Assembly: GCA_029259915.1 (NCBI GenBank)
Contig: JAJDED010000010.1
Span: 1-64,000 of the forward strand
From: Planctomycetota bacterium
GTDB taxonomy: Bacteria > Planctomycetota > Planctomycetia > Pirellulales > Lacipirellulaceae
DNA: 64,000 nt
Direction of reading: 5' to 3'
Shown piece by piece: positions 49,378 through 57,786 of this stretch (within the stretch, counting starts at the first letter, position 1; each line of letters opens with the position of its first letter). Position numbers and translations under genes: made by a program. Under the pieces are notes generated by a model that was not told the origin of the DNA, did no database searches, and saw only the letters and a list, made by a program, of their open reading frames with translations.

Positions 49378-49749
49378 TCATTTTTTACTAGTTGTTCTTC
49401 GTCGTCGATTCTTTGCCTTCTTGTCTTTGCATGATCCTGATGTCGCTGGCCAACACAGGTGGGGTTGCCCCTGACAACAGTCCTCGCTGAGGAATTCCAT
49501 CAGGTCGCGAATGCCATCCGGTCGAAGCGCATAGATGATTGAACGCCCCTCGCGGCGCGACTCGACGAGCCGTGCGTGACATAGCTCTTTCAAGTGAAAC
49601 GTGAGGGTGGCTGGGGGTATCCCCAGTTGCTCCGCAATTTCCCCGGCTGCGAGACCCTCTTCTCCCAGCGGTACCAGCAATCGAAAGACTTCCAGGCGAG
49701 ATTCTTGGGCCAAAGCCGTGAGTGCGGTTACGGCGTCTTTTATTTTCAT
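49378..49749 (-). CDS. arsR: ArsR-family transcriptional repressor
   Basis: [73 protein letters not shown]-terminal [10 protein letters not shown]. Confidence 0.9.
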   Translation of the reverse strand: MKIKDAVTALTALAQESRLEVFRLLVPLGEEGLAAGEIAEQLGIPPATLTFHLKELCHARLVESRREGRSIIYALRPDGIRDLMEFLSEDCCQGQPHLCWPATSGSCKDKKAKNRRRRTTSKK

Positions 49750-49763
49750 ATTTCTAAAAATAT
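49748..49763. promoter_or_regulatory. ATATTT-CTAA-AAATAT dyad at the arsR start, candidate ArsR operator
   Basis: Perfect 6-4-6 inverted repeat overlapping the arsR start codon. Confidence 0.35.
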
Positions 49764-49892
49764 CAAAATTATGACGGTGGATCAATCCCTCTCTATTCAG
49801 GAGGTTTTCTGGAAACAAATTTCCTCTCGAAAAACCTCTTGCCGTGAATTCCACTAAAAATCGTCGTCGAAAACGAATTTGAGAAACAAGCC

Positions 49893-49924
49893 TTGACTCC
49901 GTACCAAGGTACGGACGTTATACT
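49893..49924 (+). promoter_or_regulatory. mer-type promoter/operator
   Basis: TTGACT, then perfect dyad TCCGTACC-AA-GGTACGGA inside a 19-20 bp spacer, then TTATACT; matches known MerR-operator architecture. Confidence 0.85.
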
Positions 49925-49946
49925 ATGGCTTAGGAAAGGTTTTTCC

Positions 49947-50354
49947 ATGCCAGCATTATTAAAAACAGGCGAGCTTGCCCACGAGGCGGGGGTGAACGTC
50001 GAGACCATTCGCTTTTACGAACGTAAGGGCCTGCTTCCTGAGCCTCCGCGCCGCTCCTCAGGCCACCGGGAGTACCCACGCGAATCTGTCCGACGGATTC
50101 GTTTTATCCAACGTGGTAAGGAGCTTGGCTTTACGCTGCATGAGATTAAGGGGCTGCTAGAACTTCGCGTCGATCCCGAAACGAATTGCGACGCGGTACG
50201 AGAACGGGCGTTGGAGAAGATCGCCGATGTGAAGCACAAGATTGCCGACTTACGAAAGATTGAAAAGGCGCTTCGCAAACTCACCGATAGCTGCTCCGGA
50301 AACGGGCCCAAAGATGATTGTCCCATTCTCGTTCATTTGGAAAAGAACCTTTAA
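49947..50354 (+). CDS. merR: MerR-type mercury-responsive regulator
   Basis: LKTGELAHEAGVNVETIRFYERKGLLPEPPRRSSGHREY; three Cys in the MerR arrangement (TNCDAV...DSCSGNGPKDDCPIL). Confidence 0.9.
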   Translation: MPALLKTGELAHEAGVNVETIRFYERKGLLPEPPRRSSGHREYPRESVRRIRFIQRGKELGFTLHEIKGLLELRVDPETNCDAVRERALEKIADVKHKIADLRKIEKALRKLTDSCSGNGPKDDCPILVHLEKNL

Positions 50355-50365
50355 TCGGCAAACCA

Positions 50366-51343
50366 ATGTCTTCCAGCAGTTTTGATTTATCAGCCACTAG
50401 CCGTCGAGCATACACGCTGGTTGAATTGCTGGTGGTCATCGCGATTATCGGCATACTCGTGTCACTTTTGGTGCCTGCCGTTCAATCGGCGCGAGAATCT
50501 TCCCGGCGGTCAAGTTGCTCGAACAACCTCAAACAGCTTGGGCTGGCTGTGCACAGCTTTGAAAGTCAGCGAGGCCGCTTGCCCCGGTCGGGGACCGATC
50601 AACAACCGTTCAAGGAGTTGCGGAAACTGGGCGTCGGCATGAAGTTCAGTTGGGTCGTGTTGCTGCTCCCCTATCTGGACCAACAGACGATATACGAACG
50701 TTTTGATCTGAGCACCAATATCCTTCGGCAATCGGACGACCCACAAAATGAGCAAATTGCTTCGCTTCAATGCCCCAGCGATGAGAGTACCGGTCGACGC
50801 TATACAACCTCGCAATGTCCACTGTGCGTCGGCAATTTCTACGGCAAGGCCAACTATGCAGCATTTGTTAGTCCGTCTCAACTCGGTTTAACTTGGCAGG
50901 GATCGCTAAGCGAAGCGGGCCGACGGCTTGCGGAAGTCACCGACGGTTTGTCGCAGACAATACTTATCGGAGAAGTCCGCACTCGTGACCACGAGAGGGA
51001 TGTTCGCGGAGTTTGGGCGTTGCCTTGGCCAGGTGCCAGTTTGTTGGCTTTGGATTTCAACGTGTCAGACAGCGGTGGATTCGAGGTAGCTCGGACACCT
51101 AATTCCACTGCCCCAGATGTTCTCTTCGAATGCATTGAACCTGCAAAAGCGCAAAGTGAAGGGCTGCCATGCCACGATCAGTGGAATTTGTATATTTCCG
51201 ATGCACCGCGTAGTCAACATGCGGACGGGGTCAACGTCGTGTATCTTGATGGCCATGTGACATTCTTGCGCGACTCAGTTGCACCAAGCGTCCTGGCTCA
51301 GATGATCGCCGTTGACGACGGAACTACGACGCAAATTGAATAA
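50366..51343 (+). CDS. DUF1559 domain protein with type IV pilin-like N-terminal methylation motif
   Basis: RRAYTLVELLVVIAIIGILVSLLVPAVQSARESSRRSSCSNNLKQLGLAVHSFE; HADGVNVVYLDGHVTFLRDSV. Confidence 0.93.
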   Translation: MSSSSFDLSATSRRAYTLVELLVVIAIIGILVSLLVPAVQSARESSRRSSCSNNLKQLGLAVHSFESQRGRLPRSGTDQQPFKELRKLGVGMKFSWVVLLLPYLDQQTIYERFDLSTNILRQSDDPQNEQIASLQCPSDESTGRRYTTSQCPLCVGNFYGKANYAAFVSPSQLGLTWQGSLSEAGRRLAEVTDGLSQTILIGEVRTRDHERDVRGVWALPWPGASLLALDFNVSDSGGFEVARTPNSTAPDVLFECIEPAKAQSEGLPCHDQWNLYISDAPRSQHADGVNVVYLDGHVTFLRDSVAPSVLAQMIAVDDGTTTQIE

Positions 51344-51396
51344 AATATTTCGTAAGCAGTGCGACAGAGATCAAGGGTGAGTCAGAGAGAATCACA

Positions 51397-52506
51397 ATGG
51401 CGAATGTATGTCCAAGCTGCGGTGCCAAGGGTCTGAAGGTCGAGCCCGTTACACTACGAGCCTTGCTTAGAGATGTGTTTGTGAATGACGTCGCAGATGA
51501 GAAATACCAATTCTGTAATGCCACGGAGTGCGAAGTAGTTTACTACAGGTCTAGTCAAACTTTCACCAAGTCTCAATTGAAGGTTCCGGTTGGAGTAAAA
51601 GAAAAGACTGGCAAGCGGCCCCTTTGCTATTGCTTTGGACATTCGGTCGCCAGCATCAAGGAAGAATTGCGAATCAAAGGCCACTCCGACGCGTTGGAGG
51701 ACATCCGACGGAAGATGGAAAACCCAGGTTGTCGCTGCGAGACCGAAAATCCGTCTGGCTCGTGCTGCCTGGGTAGCGTAGCTAAAGGAATCTCAACTGC
51801 TCAGGAGGAGCTTGAAACGAGTGATGCAGTCGTTGTTCCGGCAGGTTTTGCTACCAGGTCCCCTTCTATTCGCGGTGAGACTATCGCGAAGGTTGGCACA
51901 GTAGTTTCAGCAATCATAGCCTCCAGCTGCTGCTGGTTGCCGTTGGTGTTGTTGGCCGTCGGAGTGTCAGGAGCGGGTATCGCTTCGACAATGGAAGCTT
52001 ACCGTCCGTTGTTCATCGTCATCACCTTCGGTTTCTTGGCGGCGGCCTTCTACCTTACATACCGTCCAAAGAAAATTGGTGCCGGTGCTGAACTCGATTG
52101 TTGTACCACAGAAAAAGTCGAGGGCTGTTGCTCTCCGGCAACCAAGGGACGTTTTAGCATGATGGCGTTGAACAAGGTCATGCTTTGGGGCGTGACGGTG
52201 ATAGCCGTAGCGTTTTTGCTCTTTCCCAGTTACGTCGGAGCCTTCCTTGGAGGCGATGGAAGTACAGTGACTGCGAGCATGAACCGTTCGGTATTTGCCA
52301 TCGAAGGGATGACCTGTGAGGGCTGTTCGTCCGTTGCCGCCAAGGCGATCCGTGGCGTACCTGGCGTACTCGCTGTGGAAGTGAGCTATGCCGATGGGCA
52401 AGCTATGGTTGGCACCGAAGCATGTTGCGCTGTTCCCGAAAAAAAGATTCTTGCTGCAATTGAGGCTGCGGGATTCAACGGCCAGTTCACTTCAGCCGAC
52501 AAGTAG
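51397..52506 (+). CDS. Fusion: CopZ-like Zn/[2Fe-2S] domain + MerT-like transporter + MerP-like HMA domain
   Basis: VCPSCGAKG...FCNATECEVVYY...RPLCYCFGHSVASIKEEL; TM CC pair IIASSCCWLPLVLLAVGVSG; GMTCEGCSSVAAKAIRGVPGV. Confidence 0.9.
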   Translation: MANVCPSCGAKGLKVEPVTLRALLRDVFVNDVADEKYQFCNATECEVVYYRSSQTFTKSQLKVPVGVKEKTGKRPLCYCFGHSVASIKEELRIKGHSDALEDIRRKMENPGCRCETENPSGSCCLGSVAKGISTAQEELETSDAVVVPAGFATRSPSIRGETIAKVGTVVSAIIASSCCWLPLVLLAVGVSGAGIASTMEAYRPLFIVITFGFLAAAFYLTYRPKKIGAGAELDCCTTEKVEGCCSPATKGRFSMMALNKVMLWGVTVIAVAFLLFPSYVGAFLGGDGSTVTASMNRSVFAIEGMTCEGCSSVAAKAIRGVPGVLAVEVSYADGQAMVGTEACCAVPEKKILAAIEAAGFNGQFTSADK

Positions 52507-52521
52507 GGACATCCAGCTACT

Positions 52522-53880
52522 TCACGACTTGGAGATGGGTGTGCTGCGGATATAGAGCACTAGCAGGGCCACCACGGCAAAGATTGGCACAAGCGAGAGT
52601 CCCAACCAAACGCGGCGATTGGTGTATTCCTTGAGAACTGCCTCGGCATCCGCGTCGACCTCCGTGGTGACGGTGAGACCCTCGGTAACCGCCTCTTGCA
52701 CGGGCTCGATTGCGAAAGTGTGCACAAGGGTTCTCGCGTTGGTGAGGGCATCGTTCGCATCCCGCAAACGAAAACGGGGGCCCCGAATCTCCATTCCCAG
52801 ACGTTCGGCTTTATCCAGCTTTTCTTCCACGGTGCTGATTTGAGTCACCAAGTCGGCGAGTCCATCGTGCATTTGCCTGGCGATTTCCGCTCCAGCCAGC
52901 GTTGCTCCGTGCTCGCCTTCTTCATGGCATCGAGCGCAGAGGGCCCCATCAATCATTCCTAGCATCTTGTCGGTGGGAGAACGGATTTCATGATTTCCAT
53001 GACAAGTCGCGCAGCCGGGGAGATCAATTTTTTCGAAACTATGTTTCATTTTGGTCGTCGCAAACAACTCAGCCACTTTCACGTGGCATGTCCCGCACGC
53101 GTTGGCTACCGAATCGACGTCGGGCGGCACCGCGCCGTGATTGCCGTGGCAATCGTTGCAGGTGGCAGCGCTCAAGTCGCCCTTTTTCATCATCGCCTGG
53201 GCATGCACGCTTTTACTCCAAAGCTCGAATTGTTGATGGCCGAGTGGGCGGTCGTGATAATTACGACCGGCCATCAACTCCGCGTCCGCATGGCAAACGG
53301 CGCACGTCTTGGCCACACGCGTGGGATAGACGCGCGATTCCAAGTCGCCAACCGCTCGAGTGTCGTGCCCGCCATGGCAAGAGACACAGGTAGCTACCTT
53401 GGCAGTCGGTTTTTCCTGCAATAGTTGCCCATGTCCACTGGTCCAGTACTCTGTCTCCTGGTCGACCCGAGGCGAGGGCCGATAGCGCCGCATGTACTTG
53501 GTATTCGAGTGGCAATGTCCGCAAAAACCCGGAACATCCTGTGGCGATGTAAGGGAGCGGAAGCTTGGGTCGTTACGATGATCTACAAAATCATCAAGCT
53601 TAGGGTTGCCCCCGTGGCATTCGTGACAGCGGAGCCCTTTGCGCCAATGGATGTCCGTTTTGAGATCCTCTTCGGAAACAATCAGGTGCCGATTCTTTTC
53701 CGGTCCCGCGAGTGTGCCATTCTTGCCGTGACAAAACATGCACGAGTAGTCCTCTTCCAAACGCTCGGGGACGGCAGCTTCCGCGACGGGAACCACCGCA
53801 TCGTTTTCATCAGGGGCTGCTGCAAAAACTGCTGAGTGAAATAACGTGATCCCAAAAATAATGCTAGCCAGGGCTTTCAT
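52522..53880 (-). CDS. Nine-CXXCH multiheme cytochrome c with C-terminal TM
   Basis: Counted CMFCH, CHECH, CGHCH, CVSCH, CAVCH, CNDCH, CGTCH, CATCH, CARCH; ATGA overlap with the cytochrome b stop. Confidence 0.9.
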   Translation of the reverse strand: MKALASIIFGITLFHSAVFAAAPDENDAVVPVAEAAVPERLEEDYSCMFCHGKNGTLAGPEKNRHLIVSEEDLKTDIHWRKGLRCHECHGGNPKLDDFVDHRNDPSFRSLTSPQDVPGFCGHCHSNTKYMRRYRPSPRVDQETEYWTSGHGQLLQEKPTAKVATCVSCHGGHDTRAVGDLESRVYPTRVAKTCAVCHADAELMAGRNYHDRPLGHQQFELWSKSVHAQAMMKKGDLSAATCNDCHGNHGAVPPDVDSVANACGTCHVKVAELFATTKMKHSFEKIDLPGCATCHGNHEIRSPTDKMLGMIDGALCARCHEEGEHGATLAGAEIARQMHDGLADLVTQISTVEEKLDKAERLGMEIRGPRFRLRDANDALTNARTLVHTFAIEPVQEAVTEGLTVTTEVDADAEAVLKEYTNRRVWLGLSLVPIFAVVALLVLYIRSTPISKS

Positions 53881-55148
53881 AGGGTGAGCTCCCATAAAAG
53901 ACCAACCATCAACAAGCAGAAAGCCAATGTTCCCAGCAGCCACAAAACCGACCGCGACCGTGTTCCGCGATTAGTAAACGGAATGGTCAACGCGAGCGAT
54001 CCCAACGATAGCGATGCCCCGAGAATTAATCTTAAGCTGTTCTTATCGAAATAACCCCAAGCGGTCATGACGATAAAGAAGAGTACCGCAGCCGTTGCCA
54101 GGATATTGAGCACATGTCGGCTCCGCGGTCCTCGGTCGAGAAAAGGAACCACGAGCACCACGAGACCAACCCCGCCGAAAAACAGGGTCCCCAACATCTC
54201 GCCTTCCATGCCAAGAATATGCCCCGGCAACTGCTTCAGCGCCTGAAACATAAACAGGAAGTACCATTCCGGTTTGATCCCTTCGGGTGCCGACCCGAAA
54301 GGATCGGCTTTCTCTCCGAGTTCCCAAGGAAACAAAGCTGCCAATGCTGCCAACAAACCCAAAGCGAGATACCACCCAACGGCGTCGCGCAACAGAAAGT
54401 CGGGAACAAAAGGCATGGTGGGAATCTGCTGTCGGCCTCCGTAACGCCGGAGGTCTCGCTCTGGAATACTCATTCCATGTTGTTGCACCATGAACAAGTG
54501 AAAACCGAGCATGCCGAGCGTCAGCAGTGGCAAAATGGCCACGTGCAATGCGTAAAACCGGCTGAGAGTATCCCCGGTAACGTTTTCGCCACCGCGAGCA
54601 AGCAACAACAAGTCCGGCCCGACCACGGGAACAACTCCCACAAGGGCGGTCCCCACACGCGTCGCGAAAAATGCCAGCTGGTTCCAGGGCAGCAGGTAAC
54701 CACTGAACCCAAACGCCATGAACAATAGCAACAACAGAATCCCGGAAACCCAAGTGAGTTCGCGTGGCCGATGGTAAGCGCGCATCATATAGGCTGTAAG
54801 CAAATGCAAAAAAAGAATCCCGATCAAGAGATTGGCAGCCCAGGAGTGAACCGATCGGATCAGCCAGCCAAAGTCGACCTCCGTCATAAACGCTTGAACG
54901 CTTTCAAACGCCTGATCTGGAGAGGGCTTGTAGTACAGAGAAAGCAGCACCCCGCTGATTATCTGGACAATGAAGAGGAAGAGTGCCATTCCTCCTAAGA
55001 AATAGAAGTGTGTGCTGCGGTGAATGGGTACCAGTTTTTTGGCAGCAAGGCCGGCCAGCACTTCCAATCCCAAACGTTCGTGGAAGAACTTCTGGATTCC
55101 TTCGGTGCGTGCCGGTGAGACCGCAGATTCTTCAGGCGCGTGAGACAA
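53877..55148 (-). CDS. Cytochrome b of a bc/b6f-type complex (N- and C-terminal parts fused)
   Basis: VPIHRSTHFYFLGGMALFLFIVQIISGVLLSLYYKP, FSGYLLPWNQLAFFATRVGT, GIKPEWYFLFMFQALKQLPG; probable TTG start at 55148 overlapping the Rieske gene. Confidence 0.92.
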   Translation of the reverse strand: MSHAPEESAVSPARTEGIQKFFHERLGLEVLAGLAAKKLVPIHRSTHFYFLGGMALFLFIVQIISGVLLSLYYKPSPDQAFESVQAFMTEVDFGWLIRSVHSWAANLLIGILFLHLLTAYMMRAYHRPRELTWVSGILLLLLFMAFGFSGYLLPWNQLAFFATRVGTALVGVVPVVGPDLLLLARGGENVTGDTLSRFYALHVAILPLLTLGMLGFHLFMVQQHGMSIPERDLRRYGGRQQIPTMPFVPDFLLRDAVGWYLALGLLAALAALFPWELGEKADPFGSAPEGIKPEWYFLFMFQALKQLPGHILGMEGEMLGTLFFGGVGLVVLVVPFLDRGPRSRHVLNILATAAVLFFIVMTAWGYFDKNSLRLILGASLSLGSLALTIPFTNRGTRSRSVLWLLGTLAFCLLMVGLLWELTL

Positions 55149-55650
55149 TGATCTCCTCCTGGCCTGGTTTTCCACGAAGGTTGACCTTGAAGGATTCGAG
55201 TGGCCTCGGCGGTGGCCCGGCAACATTGCGACCGTTTATGTCGTAAACGCCACCATGGCAGCTGCAATAAATGTCGCCCTCTTGGGGACGAAACTTCACC
55301 GTGCAATCGGTATGTGTACAAACCGCATTGAATGCTTTCACCTCGCCATCGAGGGTTCGCACAAGGATGCACGGTTTGCCCGCAAATTCAAATGGCGCGG
55401 GCCAGTTCCCCTCTTCGTCGGGCCGCAGTTGATTCACACGCAGTGGAGCAACCACTTGGAACGCCCCGGAGCTTGTGCTTCGCCGAGGTTTCAGAAACCG
55501 CAGGACGGGATACAGGAGGCTCGCAACCGTGGCCAGATTCATGCCCACCAGCATGCGAAACAACCAAGAACGCCGCGGACAATTGTCGCATGTGTCGAGC
55601 TTGTCACATTTATCTTCCACCGGTGCTTGCTCCAATGATGGCCACTGCAA
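55132..55650 (-). CDS. Rieske 2Fe-2S protein
   Basis: N-terminal TM; CTHTDCTVKF and CSCHGGVYD cluster-binding motifs. Confidence 0.95.
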   Translation of the reverse strand: MQWPSLEQAPVEDKCDKLDTCDNCPRRSWLFRMLVGMNLATVASLLYPVLRFLKPRRSTSSGAFQVVAPLRVNQLRPDEEGNWPAPFEFAGKPCILVRTLDGEVKAFNAVCTHTDCTVKFRPQEGDIYCSCHGGVYDINGRNVAGPPPRPLESFKVNLRGKPGQEEIIVSRA

Positions 55651-55818
55651 GTTAGCTGATTTCCGATAATACGCCAGCCGACAATAGCTAATAGCTAGCC
55701 GCTAACAGCTCAAAATTATAACCATTTCCGCCAATGATCCAATAAACTTTCGGGAAGACGCAACACACAAGTTGCTCATCCCAATCGGTTTGACAACCAG
55801 TATCAATAAATCACCCTC

Positions 55819-57786
55819 TTATGTGAAAAGTCCAATCACAATGGCGACCAGCAGCGCCAAGCCAACAAGCAGGGCAAAAATCCCAGCCATGGCCAATAAG
55901 AAGGACGAACCACGGGACGGAATCGGGGACTGCAACAACTCCAATCTGCCTTCGCGTTTCAGCCGTTCGTAATACTCCGGTCGCTCCTCGCGTAATTCCT
56001 CTTCGCTCGTCAGGCCGGTGAGAATCGACATATCCAGAGGGAATTTTTCCGGGCGAAAATGCGTGTTGAAGAAATGGATTGAAAACACAAATCCCGTGGC
56101 CAACAGAGCCAGTTTGCCATGGATCAGGTGGGCAAAGTTCAGCGTTTCCCCTGGGAGCACGGCACAGAACTGCGTCGGAAACCACAAGATCAGGCCCGTC
56201 GAACCGATGAGGATGATGTCGGCACTGGCGGCCCAGAGGTCGAATTTCTCCCAATACGACCAACGCTCGAAAGTCGGCTTCGGCCCGAGACCGACGAACC
56301 AACGCAACATTCCGAAAAAATCCTGGAAGTCACGGCGATTGGGTACCGGAGAATCGGGGCTGAAAAGCCAAGTGAATCGTCCGGTACCATCCGCGGGTCC
56401 GACGATCAGTCGACCTAGCAACCACGACAAGTAAAACAACAGGCAACCGATATTCGCCACGCCGAAAATACGGTGCCAGAGTCCGGTTGAAGCAAAATCG
56501 CCCAGCAGCCCGGACAACGTATGTGCCCAACCGTATTCGCTGTACTTCAACGGCAAACCGGTCAGCGCCAGCCCCAGAAACGAGACCATCAGCACAGCGT
56601 GGGCAAAGCGATGCACAGGCTTAAACCGAACATAGGCGGTCGTCCCCGGCGAAGGATGTTCGGGACGCTTCTGGTGGCGGAGACTGATAAAACTGCGACC
56701 AAACCAAAGAAGCGTGTGTATGCCGAAAATGGAAAATACCGTGATCAAAAGATACGTGATCCCAAGGTCCACCCAATAAAGGGCCGGGTTGCGTGTGGCG
56801 TCGTGAGGGTCGGCATGGGGATCGAACTCTAAAAAATTGCTGCTCACGTCCGGATGACACTGTCCGCACGTTTGGTGACGATTGACCTTGGAAAGCCGAG
56901 AATCGGTTTCCGTCACCGGAAGAATATCGTGGGCCCCATGACAATCGGAACACTCGGCTGCAGGGACGTAGCCAAGTTCGGTAAGTTGCCCATGCAGGCT
57001 AATCGCATACTGGGTGGAAAGTTCCGCATGACAATCGCCGCAACGCTCCGCCATTCCCAGCCGAAAATCGGGCGACCGGGGATGTGCAAGATCGTGCCCC
57101 TGATGGCAATCGGTGCAGCTTGCGGTTCGCTTGACCTGCCCGCCCGGCGCGGGGTCTTTAGTCTTCCCACCCAGCCCCGCTTCGCGGCCATGCACACTCC
57201 GCTGTACGCGCTCGTCGACAAATCGGTGACATGTTGCGCAAGTTGCCGCGACATTGGTCGCATGCAATGACGACTGCGGATCCGACGCTGGAAAGATGCC
57301 GTGACTACCATGGCAATCCGTGCAAACAGCCGTGGCAACCAGCCCCGATTTCTCCAACCCATGCCCGTGTACACTCGCCAAGTACGTTCTCAGAGCTTCC
57401 TGATGGCAGCTACCACAGAGCCCGATTTGTGTTTCGAGACGCGATGCCGAGCGTTTAACGTGATTTAACGGCGACCTGAAGGGAAGCACTCCTGATTGTG
57501 CGCCTTCGACATGCGTTGCATGAGCCTTCCCAACATCGAAGCTACTGGGATCTCCACCATGACAATCGTGGCAGTTGACACCCTGTTTCCAATGCGCGTC
57601 CTCAGCCAACGTTTCCATGGGTACATACAACCGCAACGTATCGCCTTCCCACAAATCACGTTCACCGTGGCAGGCGGCGCAATTGTTCTTTTCCGGCGGC
57701 AGGCGCGAACCGCGGGGCTCGGCAGCGGCACCCGGGCACTCGGCCAACAACACAAACAACAGCGTGAGCGACATTAGTGACTTCAT
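55819..57786 (-). CDS. CbcL-like fusion: 9-CXXCH cytochrome c + C-terminal b-type TM domain
   Basis: Nine CXXCH, then RFKPVHRFAHAVLMVSFLGLALTGLPLKYS...WHRIFGVANIGCLLFYL...IHGKLALLATGFVFSIHFFNTHFRPEKFP. Confidence 0.88.
   Translation of the reverse strand: MKSLMSLTLLFVLLAECPGAAAEPRGSRLPPEKNNCAACHGERDLWEGDTLRLYVPMETLAEDAHWKQGVNCHDCHGGDPSSFDVGKAHATHVEGAQSGVLPFRSPLNHVKRSASRLETQIGLCGSCHQEALRTYLASVHGHGLEKSGLVATAVCTDCHGSHGIFPASDPQSSLHATNVAATCATCHRFVDERVQRSVHGREAGLGGKTKDPAPGGQVKRTASCTDCHQGHDLAHPRSPDFRLGMAERCGDCHAELSTQYAISLHGQLTELGYVPAAECSDCHGAHDILPVTETDSRLSKVNRHQTCGQCHPDVSSNFLEFDPHADPHDATRNPALYWVDLGITYLLITVFSIFGIHTLLWFGRSFISLRHQKRPEHPSPGTTAYVRFKPVHRFAHAVLMVSFLGLALTGLPLKYSEYGWAHTLSGLLGDFASTGLWHRIFGVANIGCLLFYLSWLLGRLIVGPADGTGRFTWLFSPDSPVPNRRDFQDFFGMLRWFVGLGPKPTFERWSYWEKFDLWAASADIILIGSTGLILWFPTQFCAVLPGETLNFAHLIHGKLALLATGFVFSIHFFNTHFRPEKFPLDMSILTGLTSEEELREERPEYYERLKREGRLELLQSPIPSRGSSFLLAMAGIFALLVGLALLVAIVIGLFT

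Noticed and set aside
49893-52506. Complete mercury-reduction operon
   Set aside because: merR and MerT/MerP-like parts are present, but no merA (mercuric reductase) or merB is encoded in the window.
52501-52522. AAGTAG-N10-CTACTT dyad between the convergent fusion and nine-heme gene stops
   Set aside because: Short arms and no U-tract; too weak to call a terminator.
54114-54728. 204-aa + ORF antisense to cytochrome b
   Set aside because: Shadow ORF opposite a clear coding gene; composition reflects the complementary strand.
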